Shown here in pieces: positions 1 through 8,540 of a DNA stretch of 64,000 bases. The stretch covers positions 1 through 64,000 of the forward strand of contig NZ_FMXC01000002.1 in NCBI RefSeq assembly GCF_900103655.1. Direction: 5' to 3'. How positions within the stretch are numbered: the stretch's first letter is position 1; each line of letters opens with the position of its first letter. The position numbers and the translations under genes were made by a program. This DNA is from Lactobacillus kefiranofaciens (GTDB lineage: Bacteria > Bacillota > Bacilli > Lactobacillales > Lactobacillaceae). The notes beneath the pieces are model-generated. The model was not told the origin of the DNA and ran no database searches. It was given only the letters and a program-made list of their open reading frames with translations.

Positions 1-167
1 AAATTAAGTTTGAATGATTGCTCATTCGATTATTTAAGATCTTTGTCTCAAATTTATTGCTTGCGAAATTGACTTCGCTTTTTGTTTGGGTTCTTACACC
101 CGCACACTTTTAGCGAAACTTTGTTCAGTTTTCAAAGTACTACCTCTGTCCGGCTAGACCGGACAGC
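1..167 (-). promoter_or_regulatory. rRNA operon leader (boxA and start-site hairpin)
   Basis: On the minus strand this reads as the transcribed leader of an rRNA operon whose 16S gene should start just beyond the left edge. Positions 123-137 give, in reverse complement, CTTTGAAAACTGAAC, very like the boxA antitermination element of Firmicute rRNA leaders. A perfect 8-bp hairpin (CTGTCCGG at 146-153 with CCGGACAG at 159-166) sits where transcription from the nearest promoter should begin. No open reading frame is present. No part of 16S rRNA itself is visible, so the assignment rests on boxA plus the promoter array. Confidence 0.8.
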
Positions 168-173
168 TTTTTC

Positions 174-202
174 ACTTTACCAAACTCTCAAAGCTCTGTC
201 AA
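174..202 (-). promoter_or_regulatory. rRNA promoter P1 (gene-proximal)
   Basis: Minus-strand -35 TTGACA (197-202) and -10 TAAAGT (174-179) are separated by 17 bp. It directly precedes the hairpin and boxA leader, so it is probably the strongest of the three tandem promoters. Confidence 0.82.
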
Positions 203-270
203 GAACTTTTTTGAATTTGTTTTCGTCGACCTGCTTGAGCTTTTCTGCTCTCGCCTGACGACATTTAAAT

Positions 271-299
271 ATGTTACCAGCTTCTCAATGCTTTTGCAA
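271..299 (-). promoter_or_regulatory. rRNA promoter P2
   Basis: Minus-strand -35 TTGCAA (294-299), 17-bp spacer, -10 TAACAT (271-276). It shares the spacer pattern ..TTGAGA..TGG with P1, which suggests the promoters arose by duplication. Confidence 0.75.
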
Positions 300-380
300 G
301 TACTTTTTTCATTTTCTTGTTTTTTCCTTGCTCAAGCTCTTTTATTGAAGCTCAGCCGCCTCTCTCGAAGCGACTTTATT

Positions 381-409
381 AATATATAATACTTGAAACT
401 CAATTGCAA
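381..409 (-). promoter_or_regulatory. rRNA promoter P3 (distal)
   Basis: Minus-strand -35 TTGCAA (404-409), 17-bp spacer, -10 TATATT (381-386). The rest of 410-540 is AT-rich with no gene. It holds the leader and upstream region between the rRNA operon and the divergent reductase gene. Confidence 0.65.
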
Positions 410-561
410 GTACTTTTTTTATTAACAAAAGTCATTTCGCAAAAACGCGACTTCAATAATATACCTTACTTTCTAAATTTACACAAGACTAAATTTTAAA
501 TGATTATCTTCCTAAATCATGTTAAAGTTGTTACATCAACACTTAGAAAGGAGTTTTTAAA

Positions 562-1515
562 ATTAAAAAATTCGATTTAGCAATTATTGGTGCAGGTCCA
601 GTAGGGTTATTTACAACCCATTTTGCACATTTGCATGGTTTAAAAACAATACTTTTTGATTCCTTATCCGAAGTTGGAGGGCAACCACAACTACTTTATC
701 CATTTAAACAAATCACTGACATCCCTACCTATGACTCAATCAAGGCATCTGAATTAATTAACAAGTTAAAACATAATTTAACTAATGAAACTAAAATCAT
801 TACTAACCATAAAGTTGAACAAGTAGAAAAAAAGTCAGATGGATTTATTATTGATAATGACTTCTTCACTCGAAGTATCATTATTGCTACTGGGGCCGGA
901 GCTTTCAAACCCAAGGAATTACCGTTAAAGATGGATCAAAATATTTCCAAAAAAGTTCATTACTTCATCAAAAATCCACAGGATTTTGCAAACCAAACCG
1001 TTGGCATTTTTGGCGGAGGTGACTCGGCACTAGACCTAGCTTTAGAGCTAGCCAAGGTCGCTAACATAAAAGTGATCCACAGACGTGATCAATTTCGCGG
1101 CTTAGAATCAAGCGTTAATCAATTAAAATCATTAAAAAACGTTGAACTTTTGACCCCATATCTTCCTAAAACCATTGAATTAAGCGATAATCAATTACAG
1201 ATCGGCCTTAAGCAAATGGGAACTACTCAAATGAGAACTGAGCACTTTGATCAAATCATTGTTGCCTACGGCTTCAGGGCTAACAACCGCTTTGTTAAAA
1301 AATGGGGTATCAATCTTAAAGGGACAAATGTTGCGGTTAATTCAACAATGGAGACTAATGTTGCAGGAATTTATGCCGTAGGTGATGTTGCAACTTATCC
1401 TGGACGCGTTCCTCTAATCGCACTTGGCTTTGGCGAAGCCCAAATTGCCATTACAACCATTATGCGGCGGCTTTTTCCTGAGAAAACTTTAACAATTCAT
1501 TCAACTAGTATATAG
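562..1515 (+). CDS. Ferredoxin--NADP(+) reductase (thioredoxin reductase-like)
   Basis: FAD- and NADPH-dependent flavoprotein that should pass electrons between NADPH and ferredoxin or flavodoxin in the cytoplasm. The N-terminus has the dinucleotide-binding GAGPVG near residues 10-15. A second fold has GGGDSALDLALELA, and the C-terminal FAD motif is AGIYAVGDVATYPG. There is no CxxC redox pair, so it belongs to the YumC-type reductases and not to thioredoxin reductase. The first ATG (631) lies inside the FAD fold. The reading frame continues upstream to ATT at 562, 8 nt after GGAG (550-553), and an in-frame stop at 544 leaves no ATG upstream. I therefore call an ATT start giving about 317 aa, the normal family length. 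Confidence 0.88.
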   Translation: MKKFDLAIIGAGPVGLFTTHFAHLHGLKTILFDSLSEVGGQPQLLYPFKQITDIPTYDSIKASELINKLKHNLTNETKIITNHKVEQVEKKSDGFIIDNDFFTRSIIIATGAGAFKPKELPLKMDQNISKKVHYFIKNPQDFANQTVGIFGGGDSALDLALELAKVANIKVIHRRDQFRGLESSVNQLKSLKNVELLTPYLPKTIELSDNQLQIGLKQMGTTQMRTEHFDQIIVAYGFRANNRFVKKWGINLKGTNVAVNSTMETNVAGIYAVGDVATYPGRVPLIALGFGEAQIAITTIMRRLFPEKTLTIHSTSI

Positions 1516-1524
1516 GGGTTTTAC

Positions 1525-2175
1525 ATGACTTTAATCGATTTTATACTTCATATCGACGACCATTTAGTCACCATCGTTAATCAATTTGGCGGCTGGTCAT
1601 ATCTTATTTTGTTTGCAATTATTTTTATCGAAACTGGCTTAGTAGTTTTTCCATTTTTGCCAGGTGATTCGCTTATCTTTGCTGCGAGTGCAATGGCTGC
1701 CAATCCAAAATATGGTTTAAATATTTGGCTTATCTACGCAGTTGTTGCTTTTGCAGCCATAATCGGTGATACAGCTAATTACAAAATTGGCGCTTGGTCA
1801 ACTAGGGCGGGAGAAAAACACAGCTGGTTCAATAAGTTAATTAATGAAAATAATCGGCTAGCTGCTGAAAAATTCTTTGAGCGCCATGGTCCAATCACGA
1901 TTGTTATAGGGAGATTTATTCCATTCATTCGTACTTTTGTGCCATTCATTTCTGGCGGAAGCAAAATGCATTACGGTAAATTCATTACCTATAATATCTT
2001 AGGTGGCCTGCTTTGGACCGGTTTGTTCACCGTAATTGGCTTCTTCTTCGGCAATATTCCATTTGTTAAAGATCATTTTTCAATGATCGTGATTGCCATT
2101 ATTTTAGTTTCAGTCGTGCCAATTGCTATCGTCGCCTTAAAGAAAAAAATGTCACTCAAAAAGGAGTTCCACTAA
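1525..2175 (+). CDS. DedA family membrane protein
   Basis: Polytopic membrane protein of the DedA (SNARE-associated, VTT) family, 216 aa. These proteins are linked to undecaprenyl-phosphate or phospholipid translocation and envelope homeostasis. Family signatures are visible: the early hydrophobic segment followed by FPFLPGDSLIFAASAMA, the central GDTANYKIGAW stretch, the re-entrant-like FFERHGPITIVIGRFIPFIRTFVPFISG with its conserved R and P residues, and two C-terminal membrane helices. It starts 9 nt after the reductase stop and is probably co-transcribed with it. The substrate cannot be told from the sequence. Confidence 0.9.
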   Translation: MTLIDFILHIDDHLVTIVNQFGGWSYLILFAIIFIETGLVVFPFLPGDSLIFAASAMAANPKYGLNIWLIYAVVAFAAIIGDTANYKIGAWSTRAGEKHSWFNKLINENNRLAAEKFFERHGPITIVIGRFIPFIRTFVPFISGGSKMHYGKFITYNILGGLLWTGLFTVIGFFFGNIPFVKDHFSMIVIAIILVSVVPIAIVALKKKMSLKKEFH

Positions 2176-2192
2176 ACGGAAACTCCTTTTTA
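2158..2192. terminator. Bidirectional terminator
   Basis: AAAAAGGAGTT and AACTCCTTTTT form a long stem overlapping the end of the DedA gene. It has T runs on both strands, serving dedA on plus and the convergent operon ending at 2190 on minus. Confidence 0.8.
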
Positions 2193-2798
2193 TTTACGTA
2201 ATAATTTTTCTGCAAAATACAATTCATAGATAATCCCAGCTACTGCAAAACAAGAAGCAAAAAATCCTTCAGTCAAAACGTTGATAATAGGATCAGTACT
2301 AGGATTAAACAACCAATTGCTATTGTTGAACAGAATATGATGGAAAACTACAAAGAAACTATCAAAATTAGTCACTGCAAATGGAAAGATCACGATTGGC
2401 AACAATAAGAAAATTAATGCTACTGATTTGTCCAAATTAAGCAGTGCTTTTTTTCTTTGTTTTTTAAAAATAAAATACATTGCCAAACAAACAATGAAAA
2501 CTATTACAGTGAAAACAAATAAATGCTTACACTCGGCAAAATGTTCCGCTGCATCTGGTGATGTAGGAAAATTATCCATTCTCAGGCGTTTTTTAAAGGG
2601 CCAGACAAGATAAAAAAGCAACTGGTTATAGTTATGCATAACTTTAAACAAAGACATGTGAACGGTCTCATACGTCTTCTGCACGAGCATAAAAATAAAG
2701 AGCAACGGCCAGCTTGCCACAATTGCCCCCACCACGCTGCTAGAAACAGCAAATAAAAAGTGATAAATAAGTGCAAAAATATTATTTTTAGTAATCAT
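2190..2798 (-). CDS. TIGR01906 / DUF1461 family membrane protein
   Basis: Integral membrane protein of 202 aa with about five hydrophobic segments (residues roughly 10-38, 93-112, 124-142, 178-196). It carries the family signature FFVVFHHILFNNSNWLFNP followed by DPIINVLTEGFF. Function is unknown. It overlaps the preceding HAD phosphatase gene by 4 nt and is the last gene of the operon 5893-2190, an arrangement common in lactobacilli. Nothing in the sequence points to an enzymatic activity. Confidence 0.75.
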   Translation of the reverse strand: MITKNNIFALIYHFLFAVSSSVVGAIVASWPLLFIFMLVQKTYETVHMSLFKVMHNYNQLLFYLVWPFKKRLRMDNFPTSPDAAEHFAECKHLFVFTVIVFIVCLAMYFIFKKQRKKALLNLDKSVALIFLLLPIVIFPFAVTNFDSFFVVFHHILFNNSNWLFNPSTDPIINVLTEGFFASCFAVAGIIYELYFAEKLLRK

Positions 2799-3565
2799 AA
2801 CTCAAATTCATCCAGGTTATTAACCAAATAAGTTGGCTGCCGTTTTTCTGCAATATCTTCTCTTTGCGTAACCCCGGTCAGTGTCAATAACTGATCAACA
2901 TTACTATTAAATCCAGCCTTGATGTCCGTATCATAGTTATCGCCAACTAAGAGGGCATCTTCTTTAGCATAGCCAGTCTTTTGCAAGGCCATATTTACAA
3001 TAATCGACTCCGGTTTACCAATATACAAAGGCTCGACGCCACTTGCTGCCGCAACAAACACACACTGCGAGCCGTTACCTGGAATCAGTTCATCCCCTAG
3101 TGGCAGATTCATGTCAGCATTAGTTCCAATAAAAGTCGCACCATTGCGAATAGCTCGGGAAGCTACCCGAACCTTGTGATAAGTTAGATCCTTATCCATC
3201 CCTACAATGACATAATCTGGATGCTGCTCACTAATTTCAAACTCAGGATGCTGCAATAATTCCTTCCACAAGCCAATTTCACCAATGATATATAAGCCAA
3301 CTTTCTTACGGTGATCCTGCTTTAGAATATAGCTTGCTGTTGCCATACTTGGCGTATAAACATGCGTTACATCTGTCTGTACGCCGTGTCCTTTTAATTT
3401 ATCTACAACCATTTGCGGCGTCCTGGTTGTATTATTGGTTAAAAATAAATAGTCTTTTTTCTGCTCAACCAAGCGATGAACAAATCTTACTCCAGATTCC
3501 ACGGTATCATCACCGCGATAGACTGTTCCATCTAAATCAATTAAAAATATCCGGTAATCTTTCAC
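2795..3565 (-). CDS. HAD-superfamily sugar/nucleotide phosphatase, NagD/AraL type (TIGR01457)
   Basis: Cytoplasmic HAD hydrolase, 256 aa, with the class IIA cap arrangement. Motif I is FLIDLDGTVYRGD (nucleophile and acid/base Asp at about residues 10 and 12), motif II is FLTNNTT, motif III is the Lys in YIGKPES, and motif IV is LLVGDNYDTDIKAG. These proteins dephosphorylate small phosphomonoesters such as sugar phosphates or nucleotides; the true substrate is not known. Its start overlaps the yutD stop by 1 nt and its end overlaps the DUF1461 gene, so translation is probably coupled. Confidence 0.88.
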   Translation of the reverse strand: MKDYRIFLIDLDGTVYRGDDTVESGVRFVHRLVEQKKDYLFLTNNTTRTPQMVVDKLKGHGVQTDVTHVYTPSMATASYILKQDHRKKVGLYIIGEIGLWKELLQHPEFEISEQHPDYVIVGMDKDLTYHKVRVASRAIRNGATFIGTNADMNLPLGDELIPGNGSQCVFVAAASGVEPLYIGKPESIIVNMALQKTGYAKEDALLVGDNYDTDIKAGFNSNVDQLLTLTGVTQREDIAEKRQPTYLVNNLDEFEL

Positions 3566-4179
3566 TATTTTCCCTTTCTCTTTTTAATTACAAAAGAATG
3601 ATGCCGGCCCAATTTTTTCTTAACCGCGACTGATTGCTTTTTCTTAAATTTGGTCTGATGAACTCGGCGTTTTTTAAATGGATTGTTGTCATTTTTATGC
3701 CGTTTATTATAACGACGACGTTGGTGAAAGCGCTCATTTCTATTATGTTCTCTTGAATATTCACGCTTGCGTTTAGGCATTTGATGCTGATAATGATGCA
3801 CTGGATCTGTCAATTCCAAAATAAAATAAGGTCCACCAGGATTACAGTATTCTGTTAGATAATCGACGATCGCCAATTCTTTTTTATCAATTGAAGTACG
3901 CACCACATCTTTATAAAAACCTTTTAACCGCAAATGGTCGCTAGAAACATCCCCTACCAAATAATCATATTGATCAAGATAAGGATCATATTTTTTGCGG
4001 AGCATTTTTAAATCCAGCGCATCCCGTTCATTCACCACAATCGTATATAGCTGATGATCAATCTTGATGCTTTTACCATCTTGGGCTACATCAGCAAGTG
4101 GATGACGTAAAGGCTGCTCTTTTTCAAATCTATTTTCTGATGATTGATTCTTGGAATTAGTCTCGTTTTTTTTAGTCAT
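3565..4179 (-). CDS. yutD: YutD family protein (DUF1027)
   Basis: Protein of 204 aa. Residues about 37-130 match the YutD/DUF1027 core (IKIDHQLYTIVVNERDALDLKMLRKKYDPYLDQYDYLVGD, then EYCNPGGPYFILEL). The core is extended at the C-terminus by roughly 70 residues that are very rich in Lys, Arg, His and Asn, a likely disordered and possibly nucleic-acid-binding tail. The family function is unknown. It overlaps yunD by 8 nt and the HAD gene by 1 nt, as in the yunD-yutD-nagD order of other Lactobacillales. Confidence 0.85.
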   Translation of the reverse strand: MTKKNETNSKNQSSENRFEKEQPLRHPLADVAQDGKSIKIDHQLYTIVVNERDALDLKMLRKKYDPYLDQYDYLVGDVSSDHLRLKGFYKDVVRTSIDKKELAIVDYLTEYCNPGGPYFILELTDPVHHYQHQMPKRKREYSREHNRNERFHQRRRYNKRHKNDNNPFKKRRVHQTKFKKKQSVAVKKKLGRHHSFVIKKRKGK

Positions 4180-5557
4180 TTACTTCACTTCTTGTTGGTA
4201 ATGGATATTTTTTAGCTAAATAATTGCCGACAACTTCACGCAAAAATTGTGGGAACAAAAATTCATTTTCACCGACAATAGCTAAAGTTGGGAAAAATGG
4301 CACTAAGACATAATGATCCAAACAGGCAATTTGATATTCTTTTTCAGGCTCAATTTCACGTCCCTTAACATAGACAATTCGCTTGCGCATATCAACTTGA
4401 ATGCCTTTATAATACATTTGCCCAAAAATTTTACCGCGAAAACTCATTCCTTGCAGATGGAAATGATCCAAATAATGACGGTTCTTTTCAATTTCCATCA
4501 CTAGCCGCCATAAATCGCTGCCTTTCAAAGTTGAACGAACGATATGCATCGGATGAGGCAAAGCATTTTGCAAATCATATTGCGTCAGAATTCCGCTCTT
4601 AAATGGTGTCAAAAATAAGCCTGAACTTAAAATTGCCAGATCAGTCTTAGCAAAATCAGCAATTGCATCAAGTGAAACCTGTACCGCTGCCACCTTATCA
4701 TCAGCAAATTTTTCTGGCAATTCAGCTACATGATGTTCTGAAAGCAATCTTTTTCCTTTATCATAATAGCCTTGAATAATCGCCTCATCTTGCGGTTCTG
4801 TCTTCATTGAAACTGTAGGTATGGTATCGGGAACAATCTTGGTCACCTGATGATCATCATTAAGTTCAACATGGATATCGCCCACATAATTACCCCATTT
4901 ACCTGTTTGAGTAATCCAAGTACCGTTTACTTTTTCGCCATGTTCGAGCAGATCATGACTATGACCACCAACTATTAGATCAATTTCTGGATAATTCTTA
5001 GCCAGCCAGCGATCCATCTTTAGTCCTACATGAGTAATCAAAATTAAAACATCATATTGTCCCTTAAGTCGATCTAATTCTTTATCCATGGTATTTCCTA
5101 GCATCTTCACGTGCCAGTGATTAGGTCCATATGTCATAGGATAAGCTGCAGTTAACCCAATTAAGGCAATGGGAGTCTTTTTCTTGGTAACTAAAATCTT
5201 ATGCGTAACTGCCCACTTAGGCAAAGATTCATCCTCTTCACGTAAATTCGCCAAAACTACTGGGAAATTCGCGTGATCAAATAAATGCTCAAGCACCCAA
5301 TGCGGATTAGAGATCCCTTCGTTATTGCCAATCGTAATTGCATCATAATGAAAACCGTTCATCAATTGAATATTGGCTTGCCCTTCTGTAGCATCAGTCA
5401 ATGGATGAGAGCGATCCATAAAATCTCCCGCATCAAAAGTATAAATCTCATCAACAGAATCATCTGCTTGTGCCTTTTTTAAATAGCGTCCAATTTTAGG
5501 AAAATGTTCAAAATGTGAATGTAGATCATTTGTATGTAAAATTCGCCATGTTTCCAT
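4172..5557 (-). CDS. yunD: Bifunctional metallophosphatase / 5'-nucleotidase, YunD type
   Basis: Two-domain protein of 461 aa. The N-terminal calcineurin-like phosphoesterase shows LHTNDLHSHFE (D-x-H), FDAGDFMDRS, IGNNEG, ITHVGLKMD and VGGHSHD, all metal ligands of 5'-nucleotidases. The C-terminal 5'-nucleotidase domain begins around residue 290 and includes AILSSGLFLTPFKSG. No signal peptide is seen, so it is cytoplasmic and presumably acts on nucleotides or a related phosphoester. It is the second gene of the operon running from 5893 down to 2190. Confidence 0.87.
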   Translation of the reverse strand: METWRILHTNDLHSHFEHFPKIGRYLKKAQADDSVDEIYTFDAGDFMDRSHPLTDATEGQANIQLMNGFHYDAITIGNNEGISNPHWVLEHLFDHANFPVVLANLREEDESLPKWAVTHKILVTKKKTPIALIGLTAAYPMTYGPNHWHVKMLGNTMDKELDRLKGQYDVLILITHVGLKMDRWLAKNYPEIDLIVGGHSHDLLEHGEKVNGTWITQTGKWGNYVGDIHVELNDDHQVTKIVPDTIPTVSMKTEPQDEAIIQGYYDKGKRLLSEHHVAELPEKFADDKVAAVQVSLDAIADFAKTDLAILSSGLFLTPFKSGILTQYDLQNALPHPMHIVRSTLKGSDLWRLVMEIEKNRHYLDHFHLQGMSFRGKIFGQMYYKGIQVDMRKRIVYVKGREIEPEKEYQIACLDHYVLVPFFPTLAIVGENEFLFPQFLREVVGNYLAKKYPLPTRSEVND

Positions 5558-5572
5558 TTCTCATACCGCTTT

Positions 5573-5893
5573 CTATCCAATTCGATTGGCTTTCAAAATC
5601 ATGTGATATGCATCCAATATTTTTCCCTTGGGTTTAGCCCATTCAACCCACTTAGGATTTTTCCAGTCATCTTCATTAGTCAAAGTCTGAAGATCATAAG
5701 TGTCATTGATATACTTTTCATATTCAATTAAGGCCTTAGTACGGGGAATATTCAGCTGCAATATTCTGACTTTTTTAATTTTGCCATGGTCTGCCGCTAA
5801 TTCAGCAATCCCGTTCTGATCGATATTGGAAATTTCATAATATTGACTGCCATCATTTCTGGTAATTTCTTCGATTAAATCCAATTGTTCCAT
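5573..5893 (-). CDS. Hypothetical protein, first gene of the yunD operon
   Basis: Small soluble acidic protein of 106 aa with no family that I recognise. It begins MEQLDLIEEITRNDGSQYYE and is mixed alpha/beta in composition, with no membrane segment and no cysteine. I chose the ATG at 5893 because AAAGGTG lies 6 nt upstream; a GTG at 5902 is also in frame. It lies 15 nt before yunD and is probably transcribed with it. No function is proposed. Confidence 0.65.
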   Translation of the reverse strand: MEQLDLIEEITRNDGSQYYEISNIDQNGIAELAADHGKIKKVRILQLNIPRTKALIEYEKYINDTYDLQTLTNEDDWKNPKWVEWAKPKGKILDAYHMILKANRIG

Positions 5894-5985
5894 TAAATTC
5901 ACCTTTACGGATTAAAAGAATAATACTATAAATAGAAAAAAATGTGTAACCATGCTATTGTAATATGCGATAGAGGTGTACACAC

Positions 5986-7356
5986 ATGAAACGTAAAAGC
6001 CAGCTCTTATGGGCTCTTTTTTTTAGCTTAGTCTTTGTAATAACTAGTGGTTTTACCGTAGTCGGACACCGCGGTGACCCAATCAAGTATCCTGAGGAAA
6101 CGATTCAAGCAGACAATTCTGCTTTCAACTCTGGTGCCGATTACGTAGAACTCGATCTCCAGCTTTCTAAAGATGGGATTCTGGTCATCTCTCATGATGA
6201 CGATCTTTATCGAGTTACTCATACACATGCAATTGTATCACAAAATAACTTTGAGACGCTGAAACAGCTAAGGTATGACAATGGTGAGCATGTTATGTCA
6301 TTAAACGAATTATTTGAACACTACAAAAACAAGCCTAATGCTAAATTTGTTTTGGAAACTAAAATTGATCATAGCCTAAACCCATCTTATGAACTAGAAG
6401 ATAAAATTGCCCAGATAGTTAAAAAATATCATATGCAAAAACGAATTATGATTCATTCTTTTTCTGCGGCCAGTCTATTTCATTTCAGAGAAATAATGCC
6501 TGATGCTTATTTAATTTTAATCGTCGGCAGCTTAAAGAGAATCAACTTCAGTATTTTACCCCAAGTAAATGCAATTAACGCATCTTCCGATATCGTCCAG
6601 GAACATCCCTTCCTGATTCATTGGCTGCATAAATTGCACAAACAACTGTATGTCTGGGCTGAAATGGATGAATCTCCTGCTCTCTGGCACTGGCTAATCA
6701 ACCGTAATGTTGATGGTGTAGTGACTAATTATCCAGCAACCGGATTTAAATATAAGTTAGCTAAAAGTGGAACCAAGAAATATGCTATTGATCGCACCGG
6801 TATTTACTTTGGCAAGACTAAAACCGCCACGATGATGAATCCCTATATCCGAATTAAAGAGAAAAAATACATCTACCCCAATCAGCGAGTAGATGTTATG
6901 TATGGTGTCCGAGTTGACGATAAGCTTTATTACCAAATTGCAGAAAAAACTTTTATTTCAGCAGAATTTGTTAATCTAGATTTACGACGAAAAGACATTG
7001 CCCCTTATCAAAATAAAAAAATTATCGCCCAGCCTAAGCAAAAAGTTGCCATCTACAGCTATCCAGACAATCAGGCTAAAACAAGCAAAATTTTACCTGC
7101 TAATCAACTATTTAAAATCCGCAATTTTAACGGTACTCCTAAAAATATGTGGCTTTATACCAAATTAGGTTGGATTAAAGCCAAAGATATTTTGTTCTAT
7201 GGCTTTTTTAATCAATCGGAGTTTAAACAATACCATCTTTTGCCTAGAGTCAGTCAGTATTCCAACTTAGTCTTACTAGCATACAATCCTAACCAATTAG
7301 TTTACAATCCTACTTTTGCGGAAGCACAAAGACAAATTCTCCAAATTATTCGATGA
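5986..7356 (+). CDS. Exported glycerophosphodiester phosphodiesterase with C-terminal extension
   Basis: GDPD family enzyme, which hydrolyses glycerophosphodiesters to glycerol-3-phosphate and an alcohol; 456 aa. Residues 1-23 form a signal peptide or anchor. The GDPD domain spans roughly residues 25-255, with catalytic HRG (about 28-30), PEETIQADNSAF, YVELDLQLSKDG and VISHDDDLYRVT. The remaining roughly 190 residues look like short beta-rich repeats (for example IYFGKTKTATMMNPYIRI), possibly wall-binding, SH3- or SLAP-like. It acts outside the cell or at the membrane. It is divergent from the yunD operon and stands alone. Confidence 0.86.
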   Translation: MKRKSQLLWALFFSLVFVITSGFTVVGHRGDPIKYPEETIQADNSAFNSGADYVELDLQLSKDGILVISHDDDLYRVTHTHAIVSQNNFETLKQLRYDNGEHVMSLNELFEHYKNKPNAKFVLETKIDHSLNPSYELEDKIAQIVKKYHMQKRIMIHSFSAASLFHFREIMPDAYLILIVGSLKRINFSILPQVNAINASSDIVQEHPFLIHWLHKLHKQLYVWAEMDESPALWHWLINRNVDGVVTNYPATGFKYKLAKSGTKKYAIDRTGIYFGKTKTATMMNPYIRIKEKKYIYPNQRVDVMYGVRVDDKLYYQIAEKTFISAEFVNLDLRRKDIAPYQNKKIIAQPKQKVAIYSYPDNQAKTSKILPANQLFKIRNFNGTPKNMWLYTKLGWIKAKDILFYGFFNQSEFKQYHLLPRVSQYSNLVLLAYNPNQLVYNPTFAEAQRQILQIIR

Positions 7357-7358
7357 AA

Positions 7359-7390
7359 AAAGATCAGCCTTCGAAAAGCTGATCTTTTTT
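7359..7390. terminator. Bidirectional terminator
   Basis: AAAGATCAGC (7359-7368) pairs with GCTGATCTTT (7378-7387), followed by T. The stem has A/T flanks on both sides and separates the convergent GDPD and ccpA genes. Confidence 0.88.
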
Positions 7391-7394
7391 GTAA

Positions 7395-8396
7395 CTATTG
7401 ATTTAATGTACTTTGCTTTTTAACTAGTTCATATGGCAACTCAATGTGCGTCTCGTTTACTTCTTCGTTGTTCATCAATTTAGTAAGCATTCGCATTGCG
7501 ACAGCCCCCATGTCATAGAGCGGCTGCTTAATCGTAGTCAACGCTGGACGAACAACTGAAGCAAGCTGAGTTGCACTAGCAGTGACAATTTCCAAATCAT
7601 CAGGAATCTTCTTGCCAGCATCAATTGCAGAATTCAAAATACCTACTGATGAAACATCACGAGTAACAATTACGCCATCAACGCCATCTTTAATCAATTG
7701 TGGGAATAAATTATAGCCATCTGAGTAATCCTTAATACCCGTGTAAACGTGTGGCTCACCTAAATCATTATTTTTAATAAAATCAAGATAAGCAGGAATT
7801 CTATTTTCACCGTTAACTACGGCATCTTGATCGCCAACTACAATGGCTAAATTCTTCTTGCCATCATGCAACATCAAATTAAGAGCTTCAGTATCGGCCT
7901 TCTTATAATCGATTGTCACTGAAGCAAATTCTTCACAATTATCCTTTGTACCAGCCAAAACCACTGGCGTATCCGTCCGCTTAAAGGCTTCTGCAGCTTC
8001 TTCAGGCAAACGATTAGACATATAAATCACGCCATCAACTTGCTTATTAAGCAAACTTTGAATAACCTGATCTTCTTTCATTAAGCGATTCTCAATACTA
8101 GTCATGATAATGTTGTATTTGTATAACAATGCAATATCATCAATTCCTTTAGATAATTCCGCAAAATATAAATTAGTCAAATCTGGAATAATCAAACCTA
8201 CTGTAGTAGTCCGCTTAGAAGCTAAACCTTGAGCTACTGCATTTGGTTGATAGTGTAATCTTTTAATTACTGCAAGTACACGATCGCGCGTTTCTTTTCT
8301 AACGTTATTATTTCCATTAACAACACGGGAAACTGTAGCCATTGAGACTTTGGCTTCTCGAGCAACATCATAAATTGTAACCTCTTGTTTATGCAT
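7395..8396 (-). CDS. ccpA: Catabolite control protein A
   Basis: LacI/GalR-type master regulator of carbon catabolite repression; with HPr-Ser-P it binds cre sites. The protein has 333 aa. The N-terminal helix-turn-helix is TIYDVAREAKVSMATVSRVVNGN, followed by the hinge LHYQPNAVAQGLASKRT. The core is a periplasmic-binding-protein fold with VGLIIPDLTNLYFAELSKGI. It is divergent from pepQ, the classic lactobacillus arrangement, with a good cre site in the shared intergenic region that implies autoregulation. Confidence 0.96.
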   Translation of the reverse strand: MHKQEVTIYDVAREAKVSMATVSRVVNGNNNVRKETRDRVLAVIKRLHYQPNAVAQGLASKRTTTVGLIIPDLTNLYFAELSKGIDDIALLYKYNIIMTSIENRLMKEDQVIQSLLNKQVDGVIYMSNRLPEEAAEAFKRTDTPVVLAGTKDNCEEFASVTIDYKKADTEALNLMLHDGKKNLAIVVGDQDAVVNGENRIPAYLDFIKNNDLGEPHVYTGIKDYSDGYNLFPQLIKDGVDGVIVTRDVSSVGILNSAIDAGKKIPDDLEIVTASATQLASVVRPALTTIKQPLYDMGAVAMRMLTKLMNNEEVNETHIELPYELVKKQSTLNQ

Positions 8397-8458
8397 CTCT
8401 AATCTCTCAGTCCTTCCAAAAAATCCTTCACTCTAATTTATCATTATGCTGTATAAAA

Positions 8459-8472
8459 TGCAAACGTTTACA
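8459..8472. promoter_or_regulatory. cre site between ccpA and pepQ
   Basis: TGCAAACGTTTACA matches the catabolite-responsive element consensus TGNAANCGNTNNCA at every fixed position. It lies between the divergent starts, about 63 bp from ccpA and 69 bp from pepQ. Confidence 0.88.
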
Positions 8473-8505
8473 GCTTTTCTTTCATTTTTTCACAGTTAAA
8501 CATGT

Positions 8506-8511
8506 TATACT
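8506..8511 (+). promoter_or_regulatory. Putative pepQ -10 box
   Basis: TATACT lies 30 bp before the pepQ start and follows TG at short distance. No convincing -35 hexamer is present at 17 bp, so activation or an extended -10 is possible. Confidence 0.5.
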
Positions 8512-8540
8512 GACAATAAACTAATGAAAAGAGGTTACAT

